Positions 1 to 11,639 of a stretch of DNA of 64,000 bases are shown here, one piece after another. Position numbers and translations under genes: made by a program. The DNA comes from Metallyticus violacea (Eukaryota > Arthropoda > Insecta > Mantodea > Metallyticidae). Below the pieces are notes generated by a model that saw only the letters and a list, made by a program, of their open reading frames with translations, was not told where the DNA came from and ran no database searches. Numbering within the stretch: the first letter of the stretch is position 1; each line of letters begins with the position of its first letter. The stretch spans positions 29,208,501 to 29,272,500 of the forward strand of contig CM060834.1 in the NCBI GenBank assembly GCA_030762175.1, written 5' to 3'.

Positions 1-808
1 GAAAGAATTATGGCTGGGTGCTATTAGCAACAAGGGTCTATTGTTAGCAGATTATGTCTCGACAGCCTTCAAAGAGCCCTCTGTACGTTTACAAAATAAC
101 GGTGGTCCTTTCATGGGTTGTACCAAGGTCACTCCTACGACATGAGAACTTAAACTGGGTTTGTTCACGGTTATTGACATGCACAGGCTGTTTGGGCAGT
201 ATGTGTAGGAATTACCTGCTGAATTTGGCGTGCATTGCTAGCAGTGGCGGTTCGTGAAATTTTCAGTTGGGGAGGGGGGTTCAATATACACAAAAGCTCT
301 CTCTACCATATTATCCCTTCTCGTATAAATTATATGTTTATTACAAAATTCAACTCAACTTACATACACAGAGGCTCATATAAATGTTACAAACAAATGG
401 TTCAGTAAAACAAAAATCAGGATTTGTCTAAACATACTACATAAATACCTCATAAGCGCAGTCGGCAAAATAAGTGGGCTCTCTTATATGGCTGCGGACT
501 GGGGGCGCAACCTTTGGAATTATAAATACAACTTTTTTTTCTTTCTAAAACTGAATCTTGAGAAGTTATAGTTTGCTTGAAACAGCTCTTAATACGGTTT
601 GTGAATACGGAGATGAACCAGTGGAAAAAGAATAACGCTGAAGTTCTGGTTAATTATAAGGAATAATTACCTAACACATTAGAAAATGTGGTACCAGCAA
701 AATGGAACACCGCTACACTTTGCAAGTCACACTTGGAATTATTAAATGATAAATGTATCTTGCTAGTCTTGCTGGCCATTCTGTTCACCTGACCTTACGC
801 GCTTGTAT
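1..808. other. No gene recognised
   Basis: AT-rich sequence. The only open frame (54-257, 67 codons) has no recognisable domain and is probably chance. I see nothing else I can name. Confidence 0.5.
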
Positions 809-810
809 TA

Positions 811-1760
811 TGAGGGCTTTCTAAAAGTTCTAAGCCTGACAGAAAAAAAAAAAATTTACCATAGCCACCTTATAAATAAACCCATTTGATACAAGACTTT
901 CCAAGGTTTTAACACCCTCAAAAAAAGTAAGATTTGTCTAACTATTAAAAATAAGCGTCTGTCTCAGCTGCAAACTCATCATTTGATGTGAATCTTCGTC
1001 CACACAGCCATCCCTTCAGGTTTGGGAGCATACAGTAATTGCTGGGAGCCAAATCCGGCGAATATGGCGGATGTGGAAGTACTTGGAAAGTGTGTGAAGG
1101 CGCATTATCGAGATGAAAGAGAGCTTTCTTTTTCGCAAGAGTTGGGCGTTTAGCCTGAGTAGCATCCTTCAGGTGATCCAGTTGTGTAGTGTAGTACTCT
1201 CCGGTGACGGTTCTGCCCTTCTGGAGGTAGTCTGCCACACTATGAGAATCCCAGAAAACCGTAGCCATGCTTTTTCCTGCAGATGGAACTGTTTTTGCTT
1301 TATTTGCTCCATTTTCAACTGTTACCACCAACTGTTTGGACTGCTCCTTCGTCTCTGGCGTGTAGTGATGAATCCATGTTTCATTTATTGTTATGAAATG
1401 TCGGAAAAACTCACAGGAATTGATTTTGAATAAGTCTAAACATTCTTGTGAAATGTTCATTTGAATGAGTTTTTGGTACATGGTTAACAAACGCGGCGCC
1501 CATCGAGCTGAAAGCTTTCTCATTCACAAAATTTCGTGTAAAATGCAGTGAACACGAGTCTATAGAGGCCTTTGCAATATCAGCCAACTCGCGTACCTTC
1601 AATCGGCAATCATTGAGTGCCGCATTGTGAATTTTTGTCACAATCTCGTCAGTCCTTAACAATTTTGGGACCCCCTGAGCGTTCATTGTCTTGAATGGAT
1701 GTATGATCGCACTTAAATTGAGCACTTTTTTTAAGCCTTTCGAATTTGCTAATATATATA
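811..1760 (-). mobile_element. Decayed mariner-family DNA transposon
   Basis: A mariner element read right to left. Its 3' end is well defined: after the transposase stop the sequence runs to tgagggctttctaaaag at 811, directly preceded by a TA dinucleotide (809-810), the expected mariner target. The GTCAGGC..AGAAC-type terminal motif is visible in reverse complement at 820-840. The right (5') end is unclear; it dissolves into a TA-rich stretch near 1750-1800 and its TIR is eroded or missing. The element encloses one transposase pseudogene. Family assignment rests on the protein; the exact right boundary is uncertain by tens of bases. Confidence 0.85.
945..1725 (-). pseudogene. mariner transposase pseudogene
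   Basis: Cut-and-paste transposase of the mariner (DD34D) family, inactive. The N-terminal helix-turn-helix part reads from 1725 (LRTDEIVTKIHNAALNDCR, VRELADIA). The catalytic part reads from 1523 to the stop at 945 and starts with the family motif MRKLSARWAPRLLT. The two parts lie in different frames, so a frameshift falls near 1520. The first catalytic site reads ITINETWIHHYTPE, with Asn where the family has Asp. The second is intact (FHLDNAPSHT). The third reads SPDLAPSNY, again Asn for Asp. About 16 residues usually found between the HT of the second site and the HPPYSPD motif are missing. Two substitutions, one frameshift and one deletion make activity implausible. The family call is firm from the motif order and spacing. 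Confidence 0.92.
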
Positions 1761-2870
1761 ATAAATATATAAATAATATATAAATATTTATTATATATAA
1801 TAAATAAAAATAAAAAATAGCTGTTTTACGGATATGGCTGCATTACCTTCATTCCTTCGGTATTTGTTAATAAAAGGATGTAAATTAAGTAGTTTTGTTG
1901 ATTAATACTGTATATCTTTTTAATGTCCTAAAATATAACCTTTAATTTTATAAAAAAGTTAAATAAACATTGCTTAATTTATTGAGGACTATCTAAATTT
2001 AAAATACACTATAATTCCATTGAAAATTATTAAGTTACCTCTTTCCAGTGCTCAATTAGGGGGCTCCATTAATTTTTGCCCATTACACATTACATATAGT
2101 TTTATTGATCCATTTAAAATATATTGACTTATAACACTTTACTAAATAATTTACTAATAATTTACTAATTTTACTAATTACTACTAATTTACTACTAATT
2201 TACTAAATAATTTATTATTTTACTACACTCTAAATGTTTGCGTGTAAAGTTTATCCTTCTAGTTTTCAAAGCAGCAAATATTAATGAAAATCTCCATGAG
2301 GTATTGTTTATTATTATGTTTCTTACTAGGGATAGTATAGTTGACGCAGTTAATAGAGATATGGTTTTTTTTTAATTATTATTTATTTTTTACTAGCAGA
2401 AAAAATATTTCTGTTTTTAAAGTTGTTATTTATATGGTTGTAGTCACTTTTAAAGGCTACCAATTTCACTGAATGTTATTTTAAAATTATTTCATGAATT
2501 GAAGTATACACGCAGCTCCGTAACACATCTAATAACTTCTCTGGAATTTAGGAGCTATATTTCTGTTTTCAGTCTGTATTTATCCAAGAACGAATATGTT
2601 TCTACAACACAAATTAGCTGATTATCTTTCATTTGCTTCTGCAGTAAGTACATTTTCTGCTTGAAGGTTAGGCCTGAAGTGAACATGAAAGTGTAAGTGC
2701 TCTTTAACTTAGATGATAATTGTATCACAGACTTCTTTGACAGCGTAATCTGTGTAAATACTACGTCGTTTGAATTGCTGAAGCATTTCTCCATGTTCTC
2801 CTCCCACTCGCATCTCTAAATCTTCTGTATCATATTTTCAAAGTGTTCAATATATATTTTAAAGACAAGT
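1761..2870. other. AT-rich intergenic stretch
   Basis: Very AT-rich, with TA-rich runs near 1750-1810 and a local repeat described separately. The open frame at 2555-2794 on the minus strand (79 codons) has no recognisable domain. No gene is supported. Confidence 0.5.
2138..2225. repeat. Degenerate ttactaa(t) tandem repeat
   Basis: The heptamer-like motif ttactaa or ttactaat recurs about nine times with small spacers across this interval. It is a low-complexity, slippage-prone tract. Confidence 0.7.
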
Positions 2871-2985
2871 AGCTTCATTGTATTTCGGTAGTAGTTGTAC
2901 AAGATATCTACATATGGCATGTTGTAAAACACTGAGTGCCTACATTCAAATGTTACCTGTTCTTATCGAAATGCTCTCTATGCTT
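2870..2985. repeat. Dispersed repeat, copy 1 (partner near 24960)
   Basis: The block containing tgcctacattcaaatgtt (2936-2953) aligns, diverged, with tgcctgcattcaagtgtt at about 25019-25036, and similarity continues upstream to a shared tcattgtat. It lies inside an open frame (2878-3153, 91 codons) of unknown nature. Two diverged copies suggest an old interspersed repeat rather than an exon. Confidence 0.4.
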
Positions 2986-3159
2986 TCAATAATTTCAATT
3001 AAGCTGTTGGATTTTTGTATACACACAGCGTTAAATTGGAAATTGCAACAAGAGTTAAAAAGGCTACCAATCTTTCTGCTCAATCAGAAAAAAGTTGAAA
3101 AAGAAAGGAGTTTGACTGAGATGCGTTTTATTTTTACTTTCTTTCTTTACTGAAAGATG

Positions 3160-3400
3160 TTCTTAACATATCTGTTCATTAACGTTCAACCCAATTCAGG
3201 GCATGAAACGGCCGATAAATTTTGCTTAGAGGCCTCTTTTTTCAGCGCTAATATTTAAGTGCTGTAAATATACGATACGAGATCCACTGCTTTACTTTAC
3301 TTTCGAAGGAAGAGACACTTAAAAGTTTTACGCTCTAAAAAGTTCCTCGACTTTGGTTGTATTTGAGTCCTTGAATCATATAAAGAAAAAGAATAAGGGG
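3160..3400 (-). mobile_element. SINE remnant, same family as 36665-37078
   Basis: Diverged copy of the tRNA-derived SINE at 36665-37078. Both share the segments caattcagggcatg, gaggcctctt, cgaaggaag and a tacgc..aaaa stretch in the same order. A short ctttcttt tract at about 3140 corresponds to the tail (A-rich on the minus strand). The tRNA-like head is truncated or eroded, ending near the ttgagtcc remnant of the B box at about 3365. Confidence 0.7.
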
Positions 3401-4321
3401 CACTTTCTTTCTGTGGAGAATAAAATGCTTATTTGTTATTATGTTAAACAATTTCTGTCAGGTGCGTTTAGTTTCAGCGTTGTTTAAATGTCTCTTTCAG
3501 TAAAAGGAGTTTTCAAATTATTTCTTATACTCGTACATAGGTAACACTCTCTTAAACGTATTCTAACTTATGTGAGACTGCGGTCGGTATAATAGATTGG
3601 CAACTCGTCATCAATAACTCTTTTCTCCTCTATTTCTAGGTGATAGGTGCAGCGGAACGGGGCGGCATCTTACTAGAATTATAGAAAAATAAAGGGTAAA
3701 AAGTTCAGTGAAGCATCAAGAATTCATTTCAAGTGGTTTATGTACATACATAGAAAAAGGACGGAGGACTGAGGTTATAAGCAAACAGATTTTAGGATGA
3801 GCTATGAAACACGTACTAGGTACTTTTATAGTGCGTTTAAATTAATTTAATAAGAAGTTACATCATCGATAGTCTCAATGCAATAATTTTGAACATGAAG
3901 ACATTTTTATGACAGTACTACAGAGTATTTTTATTCGCATATCTAATATAAATTAGTTTTTCGATAGTTTCAATAACCCATGTCTCAGCCTGCTCTATAC
4001 AAAAGTCATGCTTCACCAATGATTGATTGTATGTAATGTTCTGACTCTGTATGCTTGAATGAAAAATTCTTGTTTGTCGTGAACTTGCTTGTTATACTTA
4101 AACTGATTTGCATGAAATAATTCGAAGCTTAGAATATTTTTTGAGAATTATAGTATTAGGTTCATTTCTTTTAAGTTTATTAATTTCCCAAAATTCAAGA
4201 ATTTAGAATAGTATTATATATGCGCATTTATATATTAAAGAGCATGTAAAATTTTTCTATTTTATTATTTTTATCTTCCCTCCCAATTTCCTAAGTTAAC
4301 CATCTAGGAATATACTCCTAA
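3401..4321. other. No gene recognised
   Basis: AT-rich, with no open frame over 60 codons and no repeat I could match within the window. Confidence 0.5.
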
Positions 4322-4758
4322 TCTCGAAAAATATACGATTGAAAGTATATGGCATTTACTGCCAAGTGGTGCCACCAACGGAAGGCTGAATGTAGGCGGC
4401 CCTGGTAGGGAAAAAGCAAAACACAGCAACCAGAAACATTGGTTTATTGTAGCCTGAAGAAATGTTATGCACAATTACTTACACAGGTTTGCAAATTATG
4501 GCACTTTCATGCATTCCTACAGCGGCAAAATGGTATTTTTATATACGGACGTGACCTCCATTCTTGACCACTGTCGCTCACCAACTGAATTTCGAAGCTA
4601 GCTGAAACCCACTGCTCTGTTCACATACACCATCTAGTGACTTCATTCGAAAGAGTATGTTCCATACACTTTCAATCGTATATCTTAGATTTTTCGTGTA
4701 TCTCGTTTGTACGTAAGAAAAAAAAATATTTGCAATAACTTATGACTTATTTCTCGTA
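4322..4758 (-). mobile_element. Internally deleted long-TIR mariner (copy 1)
   Basis: Non-autonomous derivative of the element at 29373-30741. The right end carries the 5' terminal repeat, with the outermost ctcgta at 4753-4758 and the inner landmark actttcaatcgtatatctt at about 4670-4688. It is followed leftwards by the beginning of the transposase region (rc of ...gacctccattc...). The left end matches the 3' side of the long copy: tggcatttactgccaa (4349-4364) and ttacttacacagg (4475-4487) are its reverse complement. The transposase core is gone. The outer part of the left terminal repeat cannot be found, so that end is truncated. Confidence 0.78.
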
Positions 4759-6320
4759 ACTGTCCAACGTAAATCTCGAAAACAATCTCTTGCCTGGGGG
4801 GAAAAAAACTACTTCAGAAAACAGACATTATTCCATATCAGATTTGCAACTAGTCATTTATAGCTCATTATAGAGAATGTAAGCAACACTATTTAGCATT
4901 GCAAAGAGCAAAAAACCCACATATCTGATATTAGGCACCTTCCCTACATTTTAAATACATTCTATAGGTTATATTTATAACCCATTTCTCGTTAAAAGAA
5001 ATTCCAAAACCGACCCTGTACACGGAGAAGGGAGAAAGCACCATTACGCTGATAAAGAACCGTATTTCCATTCTGTTCTTGTTTTAATCAGCTGTACATT
5101 AATTTCACAACGGCGCAAGAGATCGTGTTCCCCTTCCCGGTTAATGCTCACCCTCTTTCTCACCCTCTCCCTCTCTCTCTCTGTCTCTCATCTTTTGATA
5201 TTTTAACAGCTGTGCATAGGACTCCCCTCTGATTATGAGTAGTAAAGAACTTTATTCTCTGTGAACTGTACCCAATGCAAGCTATACGAAAAACGCTGTA
5301 TCCCAGACCAGAGTCAATCAGCTGTTTAAATTTCCCTTTTGCTGGATAAAATCTATTCGATTATATCTAGAGCAGGAGTATTAAAACAGCTGCTTTCTTA
5401 TTCTCAAACACGCCATATAAATAATGAAACTGATTTACCGTCAGTGACTACACATAGTGTTGTCCTTACTCATTTAAGAGAAGAAGAAAAAGCAACTCGT
5501 TTCTTCTATCGGTACAAACTTAAGTTGACTGTTTTTTGTCACTTGCAATTGCAATGGATATCGGTTTCACACGTGGTTAATCAAATTGCAAGGGTGAATT
5601 CTCCATAAGGCAGCAAGAGGGGAATGGTGTCAGGAAATGGTTCATTTCGACAACGGCAGATCCCAATGTGTCCCCAAAAGCTTCACAAGTGACGAAATCT
5701 GAATTTACCAATACGACCTGGAGTCAAATAGGCTGTCGGCGATTGGGTTTTCTCAGATTTGCCAGTGAAAACTACCCAATCTCGAAGTGTTGGCCGGTCA
5801 GTCTGATCTCATGCAAGTAGCCACATTGAAACCTTTTCACCCCAGGAATAAAATACAGTCATTAGCAACTGGTACACTACAGTTTACCTCATAGTCTTGC
5901 TTGCGGGAATTTTTGCTTCACTTCTGCGCATATTGTTTTAAAAATAATGGAATATCTGCAAGAATCGGGAGGCACACTGGTGAACCACCCTCAGTACAGC
6001 CCATAACTTTTTCCTGTTTTCAACCGTCAATGAAAAATCGAGGGGTCATCAATATGGGAGTCCGGAAGATGTTTTGTCCTACATATCTAAATAAGTATGA
6101 CGTCACTGCTTGCATGATTGGTTCCGGAGGATACAGCTTCGTATCAAGAGTAGAAGAGATTACTTCGGAAAAACATAGGCAGAGTTGGTGGGCTGAGGTC
6201 TGCTGCTTAGTAGAGTCCCTAAAATTAAATAGCTACCTTAGTAAGCGAATTAAATCATGCTAGAAATTCTAAAAAGAAAAAACTGCAATGCCATATTTCG
6301 GTACGGAGCATTAAATTATA
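4759..6320. other. No gene recognised
   Basis: Contains a short CT-rich tract near 5160-5186. Open frames at 5339-5608 (89 codons) and 5901-6263 (120 codons) carry no recognisable motif, signal peptide or repeat-family similarity. The 120-codon frame is the longest unexplained frame in this part, but I cannot support it as a gene. Confidence 0.45.
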
Positions 6321-6323
6321 CAA

Positions 6324-6324
<1 letters not shown>

Positions 6325-6374
<50 letters not shown>
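6325..6374. repeat. (ATT)n microsatellite
   Basis: About 16 uninterrupted ATT repeats. Read on the minus strand it gives a run of Asn codons inside a chance open frame, which should not be taken as a protein. Confidence 0.97.
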
Positions 6375-8117
6375 TACTCGTGCTGAATTGTTGACAGGGA
6401 AATCACAAAATCTCTTTTCTCCACAACTATAGGCTTTAAAGAGGTGATTGAATATAGCTAAATGTGTTTCTAATCCATCTGTTCTTTGATATTGCACAGT
6501 TGGAGTCAAGAGGGGTAAAGAAATTGTTCGATGAATTATAGGACACTGAATACTAACAAGACTGCGCCATAGCGCATACAACCGATTTCTGGTTAGATTT
6601 AATTTACGATATATTTGAGATTAGGGTCATTAGTAAGGTATTTTAGTCCATGCTTTGTCCATATGCGATTTCTATTTATGTGAGAACTTGAAAAATAAAG
6701 TAAAATAAAACATCTTTAACTATTTAAAAATATATGTATATAGTGTACATTCTGTGAAATATGTAGCAATTTTACATTTTGTAAGCAATTAAAGAGACTA
6801 AAAGGCATAGAAATAAATGTGAATCAAGATCAAAAATATATCAGAAAGCCAGTTAAGGAAAAAAGTGTTTTGGTGTTAACAGTACTTTGTACTTGCTAAT
6901 AATTAATTTAAAGTTTTAGTGATAAGTGCCAATCAAGCTTAAATAAGTTAGCAGAAATGCATAACAGAAAGATAAATTGTCCTAGTTATGACAATAAGGA
7001 GAGCTTCCGGGATTCGGGGATAACCAAAATAGAGGATATACTGGACATATTAAATTATAGAAAATTACCCGGTTCCAAGAACAGATGTCCAATATAATAC
7101 ATGGATGTCTAAATACAGAGATGCTAATGTACATCGGAAAGAAGAGAAATTGCAGCACTGGTACAAGAACTGGTGCGTGTGAATATAAACTTTCCTAAAA
7201 GTGTGAGAGAGGTGTGGTGTAACAAAGACACTTTTCAACTTCTTCATGGCAATCGCCGTACAAGGTTGCCTTCTCACTTGAAAGCACTGTATTTCGGTTG
7301 CTCTTTTTTGACTACCCTGTAGATTGAGATGTGTTTTGTAGCAGTTTCGAACTGAGATTATCCCTTGCGTAGAGAAGTGGAGAACAAATAAGTTGCTTTC
7401 ACATGTAATTAATTAGTTAAATAATTTGCATTGTAATTGTAAACTCAGGCAATTTGCATAATATGTGCATTAAGAAAGAATGACAAAAAAAAAAAAAAAA
7501 AACAAAGCACATAAATTAAATCACCAGCTCCAACTGGTGTTAATATATATGAAGGTATTTCACTCCCCAGTGCTTTTGCGTTTGCATGGTAATAGGAAAT
7601 TTTTATACAGCTCATTAAAAGAATATATGGCGTACGGGATGTTTTCTTTGTTTAAACTAGCTTGTTGACTTTAATGGGTTTCGTATTTCGAAACGCATTA
7701 GACATGCTCTGTAGAACATTCGTCACCAGGGCAACTACATGCATGCGTGCTACAACCTTCTCTGGGGCGAAGCGGAATACATATATTATTCGCAAAGTCC
7801 TGAAGTAAATAGCATGTCACAGTATCGCTGTTAAAGGGCCCTTAGTGCTGGGAGCGGTGAACTGCTAAGTTCTTTACTGCACGTTCATTTCACCTAACGA
7901 TTATAACATGAAATGGCCGAAACGAGCTCCCCAAGAGTCGTAACGGGCGATATCTTAATGGATCATTAAAATGAGTGTGATTCCAAGCCTAAGGAGCTTA
8001 ATATGTCCCCATAGACAGAACAACACAGAATATATTAATAGAATGGGCGGAATGAGTATCATAATAAACCGAGTTGCAAAATTTAGTGATATTTTAATAT
8101 TGATCATTTCTAACAAT
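6375..8117. other. No gene recognised
   Basis: AT-rich sequence with a poly(A) run at about 7483-7501. Small open frames (7065-7277 minus; 7480-7668 plus) have no recognisable content. Confidence 0.5.
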
Positions 8118-8440
8118 ACCTCTCCTTCTCATTTGGCGTTACAGTCCGAAGTGAGCTTTGGCCTGCCGCGGAGATCGCTGCATCCCCTATCTCCGTCTTA
8201 CAACTTCACTGATAGAGGGCAGTATTGCAGAGGAGCAAGTGATCAGCATGCCGACAGCTGCCGTGATCGAAGAACGCCACCTCTCAATTAGGCAGCTTCC
8301 CAGTTGTCCTCATGAGGCTGGGTTGACCCAGTTCCAGATCTCTCTAACTTAAAAAACTCCTAAATTAGTACAGGGAATCGAGTCCAGACCTCCAGATCAG
8401 CAGTCAACAACACTAACTACTAGACCAAGGAGATGGCCTT
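8118..8440 (-). mobile_element. tRNA-derived SINE (family B), copy 1
   Basis: A SINE of about 320 bp in reverse orientation. On the minus strand the head starts at about 8440 with an A-box-like tggtctagtagttag and continues to a B-box-like ggactcgattcc (rc of 8366-8377), the arrangement of an RNA polymerase III promoter derived from a tRNA. The body matches the copy at 19259-19530 along nearly its full length, including the segments tgatagagggcagtattgcag and gatcgaagaacgccacc. The two plus-strand open frames here (7971-8291, 8158-8352) are chance frames through the SINE. Confidence 0.85.
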
Positions 8441-8589
8441 CCAATAATACCACTTACTTTAAAACCACACTTATTGTCAAACTCTGTATTGTTAACAATT
8501 TATATTAAAACAAATGTTCATATTCTTTTGTTTTAATTCTGGAAAATATTTAACCCTAGCAATACCAACCCATATTATAGAACTTATAT

Positions 8590-9828
8590 ATATATAGTGT
8601 GTGTGTTCGATAATGAATGCAGTTTTTATTTTAATATTAAAACACATAATTTATTTGAAAAGTATTAATATTATTAAGTCAATATGAAGCACAGACACTG
8701 TATATAAATATGAAACAAAATATCGGGCAAATATCCTCAACGGCTCCGTTGACACACCTTCACTCTGTTGGCAAATTTTTCAAACTTTAGAACAAAATTC
8801 CGGCTGAATTACACACATGACACATCTAATTTCTGCCTTGAGTTGAGAGATGGCTCGTAGATTGTCCATATAAACAGGATTTTACATACCCCCATAAAAA
8901 TGGTCACATGGTGTCAAATCAAACGATTTCTGATTTTTTGATTTTAATCGCCGTTGCGAGAAATATGAGACGGGCAGGAAACACTCTCTCAGCAATCTTG
9001 TTTCGACGGCAATGTGGCTGGTCGCCCCATCCTGTTGGAACCAAATGTATTTGCATTGAATTCCTGCAGTTGCGGCCATAAAAACTGTGTATAGTTTTGG
9101 GATAACGATCACCATTCACTGTCACTGCTTTTCCAGCCTCGTCTTCTAAAAGGTATGACCCAATCCGCACCAAACAGTGACTCGTTCTGGATACAGCGAC
9201 TTCTCACGGACCATGCAGGGTGTCCATGACCCAAATCCGGCAATTTTGTTTATTCACATGACCATTAACCTGGAAGTGTGCCTGATCAATGAAAATTATT
9301 TTCTTATGAAAATTACTATCCAATTCTTATTTTCTCAATATCCAATCGATAAATGTTCGACTGCAAATGGTTCGAAGCTTTAGCTCTTGTGTTGTTCGAT
9401 CTTAAAAGGATGCATAAGCAGTTCTTTTGTTAAAATTCGCTGCAAACTGCTTCTCGAAGTGGTTAATTGTTAAAACGGCGACGAATTAGCTTCATTTGGC
9501 TCGTAGCAACACTCTGTCTGACGAGGACAACTTTCTCTCTTCAAATTTCCTTACAAGTCTCTACACTGTTCACATGTTAGGCGCATTTCGTCTACCAAAA
9601 AGTACTCTGCATAACATTCACCGTACTTAAAATGCACTTTCAGAATCTGGACGCGTTGATCCTTCATATACAGCTCCATTTTAGCTGATAACAATACACA
9701 CAAATGACAATCGTCAATCGCAAAACAAACAGATGACAGTCTGTTAAATTTGAGATCCAGCAACGTAACAAAGCGACAGAGGCGCCCAAATTAAAAAGTG
9801 CGTCCATTATGGGACACTCTATATCACC
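8590..9828 (-). mobile_element. DUF4817-type DDE transposon with TIRs
   Basis: Tc1/mariner-superfamily transposon of about 1.24 kb. The left end, atatagtgtgtgtgttcga.. (from about 8590), and the reverse complement of the right end, gatatagagtgtcccata.. (to 9828), align as imperfect terminal inverted repeats of about 35 bp. The inner part of both reads toward a short A/T run. A single transposase pseudogene fills the interior. TA targets cannot be assigned cleanly because the left flank is a TA run. Confidence 0.82.
8700..9690 (-). pseudogene. DDE transposase pseudogene (QQDGAT group)
   Basis: Decayed transposase of the arthropod IS630/Tc1/mariner group with an N-terminal helix-turn-helix domain (often annotated DUF4817). 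Going leftwards on the minus strand: MELYMKDQRVQILKVHF and YGECYAE near 9680-9610 (start of the helix-turn-helix domain); IIFIDQAHFQVNG and HVNKQNCRIW near 9300-9230 (first catalytic Asp region, where the usual Asp-Glu reads Asp-Gln); GSYLLEDEAGKAVTVNGDRY from about 9160; YIWFQQDGATSH near 9030 (second Asp); SFDLTPCDHFYGG near 8890 (third Asp region); and the C-terminal PVYMDNLRAISQLKAEI near 8870. These pieces fall in several frames with stops between them, so the gene is dead. The motif order is full length for the family. Confidence 0.88.
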
Positions 9829-9829
9829 A

Positions 9830-10044
9830 AAGGGATACTTTCTGACGACCACGGAAAAATATGTCTGAATAATTTTGAAATAAATTTATTTTTAAATTAA
9901 ATATTATAGAACCCCATTTTAAAAAGGCAATATTTTACTTTATTTTTCATTAACCGCATTACATACTTATAGTAGGCTGTTTCCTAATGCCACATATAGA
10001 CTTGTAAGCAGAAAATTTTGTGCAAATTAATTACTGATAATTAA
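9830..10044. other. No gene recognised
   Basis: AT-rich flank between the transposon and the AAT array. Confidence 0.5.

Positions 10045-10120
<76 letters not shown>
10045..10120. repeat. (AAT)n microsatellite
   Basis: About 25 uninterrupted AAT repeats. Confidence 0.97.
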
Positions 10121-11639
10121 GATTCAAGGTAATATACGAATTGAACTTTTGATGGTAAAATCATTGAACATGTCGGTATCCTCATCAAAACTTTCTCCAC
10201 GTTTTGAACACTGCTATCATGCTGTGCCTACTACAAGTGTACCTGTGACAACTGCCACAAATTATTGTTGTTTGTATTAAATTTGTTGTATGGCGCTCAC
10301 TTGTACACAAATAGAAATGTCCCTTACCACCACTCACCTCCTTCTCTTCAAAAATCTGCCTAATATTCCTTCCATGGCTATGAGTACGTTCTTCTGTAGT
10401 GCTTAAATATTCCTGACTCGTTCTTTAATAGCCGTTTTATCAGCTGCAATTCTAGTTCTCACAGCCATAGTCATCTCTGATGTGACTTCTACTTAATCCA
10501 TTCAGGAAAATTCAAGCGAAATATTGTTTAACCATTTACAGCGGCTTTATCAACGAGGGTGACCATTTGATCGAAGGTGCCTGTATCGCCTTTTATTTCG
10601 TTATAATACAGGTGATAACAATTTTTTCTTCGGATCAAACTCTGAGCCAACTGCATCGTCATTATGCTGTCAGAGGGCACAAGAAGATTCTTGGTACGTT
10701 TTTCACGCCAGATATATGAAGCAATTGTGCTGCGTTAGAATCACTAAAAGCAAATTTCCTTGAATACAGTTCTTTTTCAGAAATATCTTTGTTGGACTGT
10801 AGGGTTCAGACAAATTCTTCCGTAGATCTTCATCCAAATTAACAGAATCTGTCTATTGTTACATTGTGTCCAATATTATTTGTAGAACGCACCACAGGTT
10901 TTACAAAAGATGTAGCTGAGTTTCCATGTTAAGCGAAGTCTTATTAAAGGCAAGTAGGGTCAAAAATACAATTTTTGTTTTTGTACCATTTTAACATTTG
11001 GAATTTCCTGTTTATTTTGATATAATTTTCATAAATGCTCATTGATTATAAATATTTCAATTTTTGTTATTTCGCGAGCACTTGTTCAGTTAATATGTTA
11101 TATCTCAGGAATTATTTGTTCTAGAAGACTGGTTTGTCTCGAATGATAGAAAAGTTGTATTTCATGACATCATCCATTGTTGTTTTACACTGTAGGAGGG
11201 TTTTAGCTGGCATTTCCCTCAAAAACTTAGTTTATCTATAAAAAAATTTTTTTACTGCAATCATTAAAAACAAATTGAGCATAAAATTTCAATTTTTTTA
11301 AGAATCTGTATGAGCCATCACTTCGAATCTCTTAGCACTTATTCATGATATTATTGTGATAATGTGAATCTATTATGGTAGAGCTAGGACAAAATGTGAC
11401 AACGTAAGAAAATAAAATGGGGAAAAAAATGTAGAACAAAAGCAAAAAAAAAAAAAAAAAAAAATTATAATTTGCTTCAGAGTCATGATACAGTAGTGAA
11501 AATAGATCAGTATATTTTAATTATGGCATCTGTAAGCTGTAAATGTTTCATTTAATTAACTTTAATAGTCCTTGAGAAAATTGGAACTGAAGTTGGTAAA
11601 TTTAACATTATAAGGATAAGCGTTTCATACTCCCCTTAA
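10121..11639. other. No gene recognised
   Basis: No supported open frame over 60 codons. A poly(A) run lies at 11444-11463. Nothing else recognised. Confidence 0.5.

Noticed and set aside
1113..1433. Plus-strand 106-codon frame
   Set aside because: Antisense of the mariner transposase.
6255..6581. Minus-strand open frame with a long asparagine run
   Set aside because: The Asn run is the (ATT)n microsatellite read as codons; nothing outside it resembles a protein family.
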